Shown: piece by piece, positions 16,168 to 18,905 of the stretch
Numbering within the stretch: the stretch's first letter is position 1
Layout: each line of letters begins with the position of its first letter
Source of the DNA: Chromera velia
Lineage: Eukaryota > Sar > Chromeraceae
Length of the DNA stretch: 18,905 bases
Assembly: GCA_018398765.1 (NCBI GenBank)
Contig: JAHBMJ010002442.1
Coordinates: 1-18,905, forward strand
Reading direction: 5' to 3'
Notes under the pieces: generated by a model
What the model was told of the DNA's origin: nothing
Database searches by the model: none
The model's input: the letters and a program-made list of their open reading frames with translations, nothing else
Position numbers and translations under genes: made by a program

Positions 16168-16245
16168 CTCTCCCTCTCCCTCCCTCCCTCCCTCCCTCTC
16201 TCTGTCTGTATGTTCGTCTGTGAACATGGATGGATGGATGGATGA
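16168..16245. repeat. (CCCT)n and (GGAT)n simple repeats
   Basis: CCCT units (about 16168-16200) are followed by GGAT units (about 16228-16244) inside the presumed intron. Confidence 0.85.
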
Positions 16246-17119
16246 ATATACAGGTTCCCTCCACAAACCCGTTTGCGCCTGCTTCTCCCTGAGGCAGAGG
16301 GTCCACACGCCTGCGCATGCAGTCCCTTCTCAGTGCCCCCGTCTGTGGCATCAATTTAAAAATGTTCAAGGTCAGTTAATCCTTGTTTCTTCCCTCTCCT
16401 TCCTTCATTCATTCATCCACCCTTCGTTCTGAATCCTTTTTTGCTCCCTCTTTTTCCTGCGCTGGCTTTTGTGGAGGCTCTCCTTCCTTCCACTGCACTC
16501 TCTGGCCTTGAGGGTCCGTCCGTCGAGGCCCGTGTCTGTGCCTTTCTTCCTTCCTGCATTCGATCTGCCTGCATGCCTGCATCTGATTCAGCACTTCCCT
16601 CTTTCTTTCGATCCGTTGCTTTCTACGGTAGCCGCACACGACCTGCATGCCTGGTTGCTCTTTCTGTTCGTCTATTGGGATACTAATTTATCGGCATGTC
16701 TCGATCGAGCAGCTGGAGAATGAAATTTGCCTTCCGATTTCTTTAATTGTTTAAATTACAATTTGCATGGCAGTCCCTTTGCCCCTTTTAGTCGCGTTCC
16801 TCAACTATACGTGGATGTATGGTCGATTTGCGTCCCTCATGCATCGACGGTATCCGCTAGTCGAGTAGCTATCAGATTTGGATGCTAACTGTCCCTCTGC
16901 ATGCCTCATCAATTGGTTGATGTATAGCTGTATAAGGGTGTTCATTGAATTAGATCCTTTTACTGATCATTCTGTCACTTCTGGCTGACAGTGTATGCTT
17001 CAGGTTCTCGGAACCGGTGCACCGGAGCAGGGAGCATGTGCTGAGGCCACCGGCCGGTTCGCCCCCATGGGAGCGCCTCTCCTCCCCAGGATGATTGTGT
17101 TGCTGAACCCTACCCACAG

Positions 17120-17249
17120 GCAGACGACAACTGGGGAGGGGCCTGGGGGAATCTCTGGCAGCGGGGCAGCTAGTCGGAGGGAGGCCTCCCCCTCTGTCTC
17201 TGAATTTGGCGGCGAGATTCCTTCCGACTGAGGAGGCGATTCCCGATCG
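17120..17249 (+). CDS. Unknown gene D, third exon
   Basis: The acceptor CTGAACCCTACCCACAG ends at 17119 and a strong donor, GATCG|GTGAGT, starts at 17250. Between them one frame is open throughout (phase 1 in, phase 2 out). It encodes about 43 residues including RRQLGRGLGESLAAGQLVGG and NLAARFLPTEEAIPD. A competing frame from 17004 ends in TGA at 17229-17231, before the donor, so the strong donor favours the frame chosen here. Low-complexity, basic and Gly-rich; no domain seen. Confidence 0.5.
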
Positions 17250-17399
17250 GTGAGTACATTCATTCACATACGAGACTGTATGTGAGTTTGCGTTTCATCG
17301 ATTTATTCCTGTGACATCTAAGCTACTATCGTCAATCGAACTAGCTAATTTTTTTTTTTTCTATAAACTCTTGTATTTTTCTAACTTGAGAATGTGCAG

Positions 17400-17652
17400 G
17401 CCGACCGGCAACTCCACTGTTACTCCAGGTTCCAGCCGTTGTGACAGCGTGTTTTCTTGTCTGACAGGGCGGCGTAGTCCTGGGGTTAGCCCCCCCCTAC
17501 CACCCGTGACCCTAAGGCTTCCTCCCTGTGAAGGTATCTTTCCGCGGGCACCAGGTCTAGGAGCTCAGCACATGTCTCCTCCTTCCTCTTCGTTTCGCGG
17601 CCGCATGACCCTGGACCCCAGGCCCTCAGTTACCCCCAGTCTCAGGCAGTGA
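17400..17652 (+). CDS. Unknown gene D, last exon
   Basis: The intron 17250-17399 ends in a T-rich stretch, a TTCTAAC branch-like site and GAATGTGCAG. The exon continues in the matching phase 2 (CG|G) with RPTGNSTVTPGSSRCDSVFS, then a Pro/Ser/Arg-rich region (RSPGVSPPLPPVTLRLPPCE, SPPSSSFRGRMTLDPRPSVT). TGA follows at 17650-17652. It is probably disordered. The four exons total 714 nt, exactly 238 codons including stop. No poly(A) signal of AATAAA type is evident soon after. Function unknown; a nuclear or regulatory protein would fit the composition, but nothing in the sequence shows it. Confidence 0.6.
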
Positions 17653-18475
17653 CCTTCTTTCATAACTTGATAGATCGAAGAAAGAAAGATCTTGTATCAA
17701 TGTTTTTTACTCCGCTGGTTATTCTGTAAGTACATCTGTTTTGTGTCTCTTTTATTCTGTTACCAATAATGTGTGGAGGGAGTGGAAGTGAGGTGGGTCT
17801 CAGACTGTATCGGCGCAGTATCGCCTTTCTCAGTTGTGGTTTGCCGAGTGGCTTTGTCTACTACAGTACTCACTACTTAATGCACTTGATTGCATGCGAT
17901 GAAGCTGATTGATGCTCTGCGAAGCCTTAGAAAGCTTTAGGCCCGGCAAAGCGGTCTTAGTAATAATTTTGATGTGGGCCAGCGGTCGCAGGTCGGTAGG
18001 GTGCCAAAAGGTAGCACACAGCACTAGATGCAACCTAGTACGCAAAATAAAAATTTTAAGTTTGACGATAAAATTATAATTTTAAACTTTCAAAAAATAA
18101 TGCATATTTTAGTTTATTATTTTTATCATCATCATCACCATACGTCATCTAATAATAGCTTAATAACAGTCGTCTATAAGCTTCAGCAGCAATAGCAATA
18201 ACATAGGATGATAATGAAACAATCGTTTTTGTTATATATAACACATGAATGCCGATAAACTCTAGGATAAACTTGCTTATAGTAGTAAAAGATTCTGGCT
18301 GTGTGCGACTCTTACTATGATCCCGACTTTTGGCTGATCGAACGGCGCTGCTCCACGAGCAGAAGACCAGCCAGTCCTTAGAGCCAGTCACTCTTAGAAT
18401 CACGCACACGCAAACAGACAGACGGTCTAGTCACTGCAGCTTGACCTGTTTGGCTGTACGGAAACGGTCTGCACA
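17653..18475. other. AT-rich spacer, no gene seen
   Basis: No coding frame supported. The middle (about 18040-18260) is very AT-rich with TA runs and an ATCATCATCATC run near 18125. The right end should contain the 5' UTR and promoter of the gene starting at 18476. Confidence 0.6.
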
Positions 18476-18515
18476 ATGAAGAGGAAAACCGGGAGTAACG
18501 GTCGAAAGGAAGAAG
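18476..18515 (+). CDS. Unknown gene E, first exon
   Basis: The ATG in the context GCACAATGA opens 13 codons, MKRKTGSNGRKEE, followed by one base and then a perfect donor AG|GTACGT (phase 1). The very basic start could be a nuclear or nucleolar signal. The 95-nt intron to TTTCTTTTACAAG (18610) keeps the phase and enters a long open frame. The gene is cut off by the right edge or ends at 18807. Confidence 0.5.
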
Positions 18516-18610
18516 GTACGTTTCCGAACAAAAGAGGGAGGGGGGGAGGGATGAGAGGCGGGATTTGGGGAGAGTTAAACGAATTCGATTTCACATCTTT
18601 CTTTTACAAG

Positions 18611-18807
18611 TCCCCCAGGTCCCCCACCGTTTGTCCCTCCCAAATCGTGAACACGGAAGCGGGGGAACAAAAGAAAGAATTAATTCCTTTCACCATCAGA
18701 AGAAAGTGAAGGACCAAAAGAGGTACTGCCTGCACAAAGTTTTCTTTCTTTCAATTTTTCTTTCAAGCGTCCGGTTGACAGACACGTCAGACGATCGATC
18801 AATCTGA
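18611..18807 (+). CDS. Unknown gene E, second exon (end uncertain)
   Basis: After the CAAG acceptor the frame runs PQVPHRLSLPNREHGSGGTK, then ERINSFHHQKKVKDQKRYCL, and stays open to TGA at 18805-18807. The C-terminal part (HKVFFLSIFLSSV) comes from T-rich DNA and may be intron; a GT near 18739 could be the real donor. An alternative acceptor CCCCCAG (18618) in the same phase stops after ten codons, so the CAAG site is preferred. No family recognised. Confidence 0.35.
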
Positions 18808-18891
18808 CAGACACGCCCCCCTCCCCGGTACGTCTCCTCCCCCCTTCATTCCTAGACGGCGCCTTCCCCCAGATCCATCACCGCACGCACA

Positions 18892-18905
18892 CACCCCCCC
18901 CCCCC
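18892..18905. repeat. Poly-C run at the window end
   Basis: The window ends in a run of C after CACACACC. It may continue beyond the edge. Confidence 0.8.

Larger units (their letters stand above)
14625..17119 (+). other. 2.5-kb presumed intron of gene D
   Basis: Contents: an island of GGTTCCT/AGGAACC repeats (14750-15520), a doubtful small exon at 15970-16101, CCCT and GGAT simple repeats (16165-16245), and CT-rich and AT-rich DNA with no convincing coding frame. A stretch at 17004-17119 beginning VLGTGAPEQGACAEATG has coding-like composition and could belong to an alternative exon starting after TTCAG at 17003. Confidence 0.4.

Noticed and set aside
1-18905. Bacterial or phage features (operons, CRISPR, insertion sequences)
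   Set aside because: No direct-repeat/spacer array, transposase or close-packed gene set was seen. The intron phases and simple repeats point to a eukaryotic nucleus.

Overview
The window looks like nuclear DNA of a microbial eukaryote. Reading frames are broken by GT-AG introns with matching phases. Genes lie on both strands, far apart, with no operons or Shine-Dalgarno sites. Between them are AT-rich spacers, (CT)n/(CA)n/(GA)n microsatellites and many copies of the palindrome TGCATGCA. Several of the 3' splice sites read GCATGCAG or CATGCAG. TGCATGCA is a known apicomplexan ApiAP2 target, and this compositional style suits an alveolate alga of the chromerid type (Chromera-like). That placement is an inference from style, not from a marker gene.

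Layout, left to right. 1-1984 is AT-rich spacer with a short direct repeat. 1985-3033 (minus) holds the last two exons of a glutathione S-transferase-like protein with a serine-rich tail; its 5' exons were not found. 3668-5158 (plus) is an intact, intronless ankyrin-repeat protein of 496 aa followed by an AATAAA signal. 5159-6566 is spacer with a 52-bp tandem duplication and a large CT/GT microsatellite. 6567-9884 (minus) is a two-exon gene for a large multi-pass membrane protein (coiled coil, one TM, disordered linker, then about twelve TMs). An in-frame TAG separates it from a plausible ATG-started leader at 9888-10010. 10345-10600 is an unexplained run of perfect or near-perfect inverted repeats, a possible structured RNA. 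11251-13125 (plus) is a four-exon gene of unknown function; its 638-nt intron is well supported and two 59-nt introns are tentative. 13126-14144 is spacer with a dense TGCATGCA cluster. 14145-17652 (plus) is a four-exon gene of unknown function whose phases close exactly. Its 2.5-kb intron contains an island of GGTTCCT/AGGAACC repeats. 18476 to the right edge holds the first exons of another plus-strand gene.

Only two products could be assigned to families: the ankyrin protein and the GST C-terminal domain. Nothing links the genes into one pathway. I saw no rRNA, tRNA, CRISPR array, transposase, reverse transcriptase or viral gene. The features most worth follow-up are the stem-loop cluster at 10345-10600, the heptamer island in the 2.5-kb intron, and the membrane protein with its in-frame stop.
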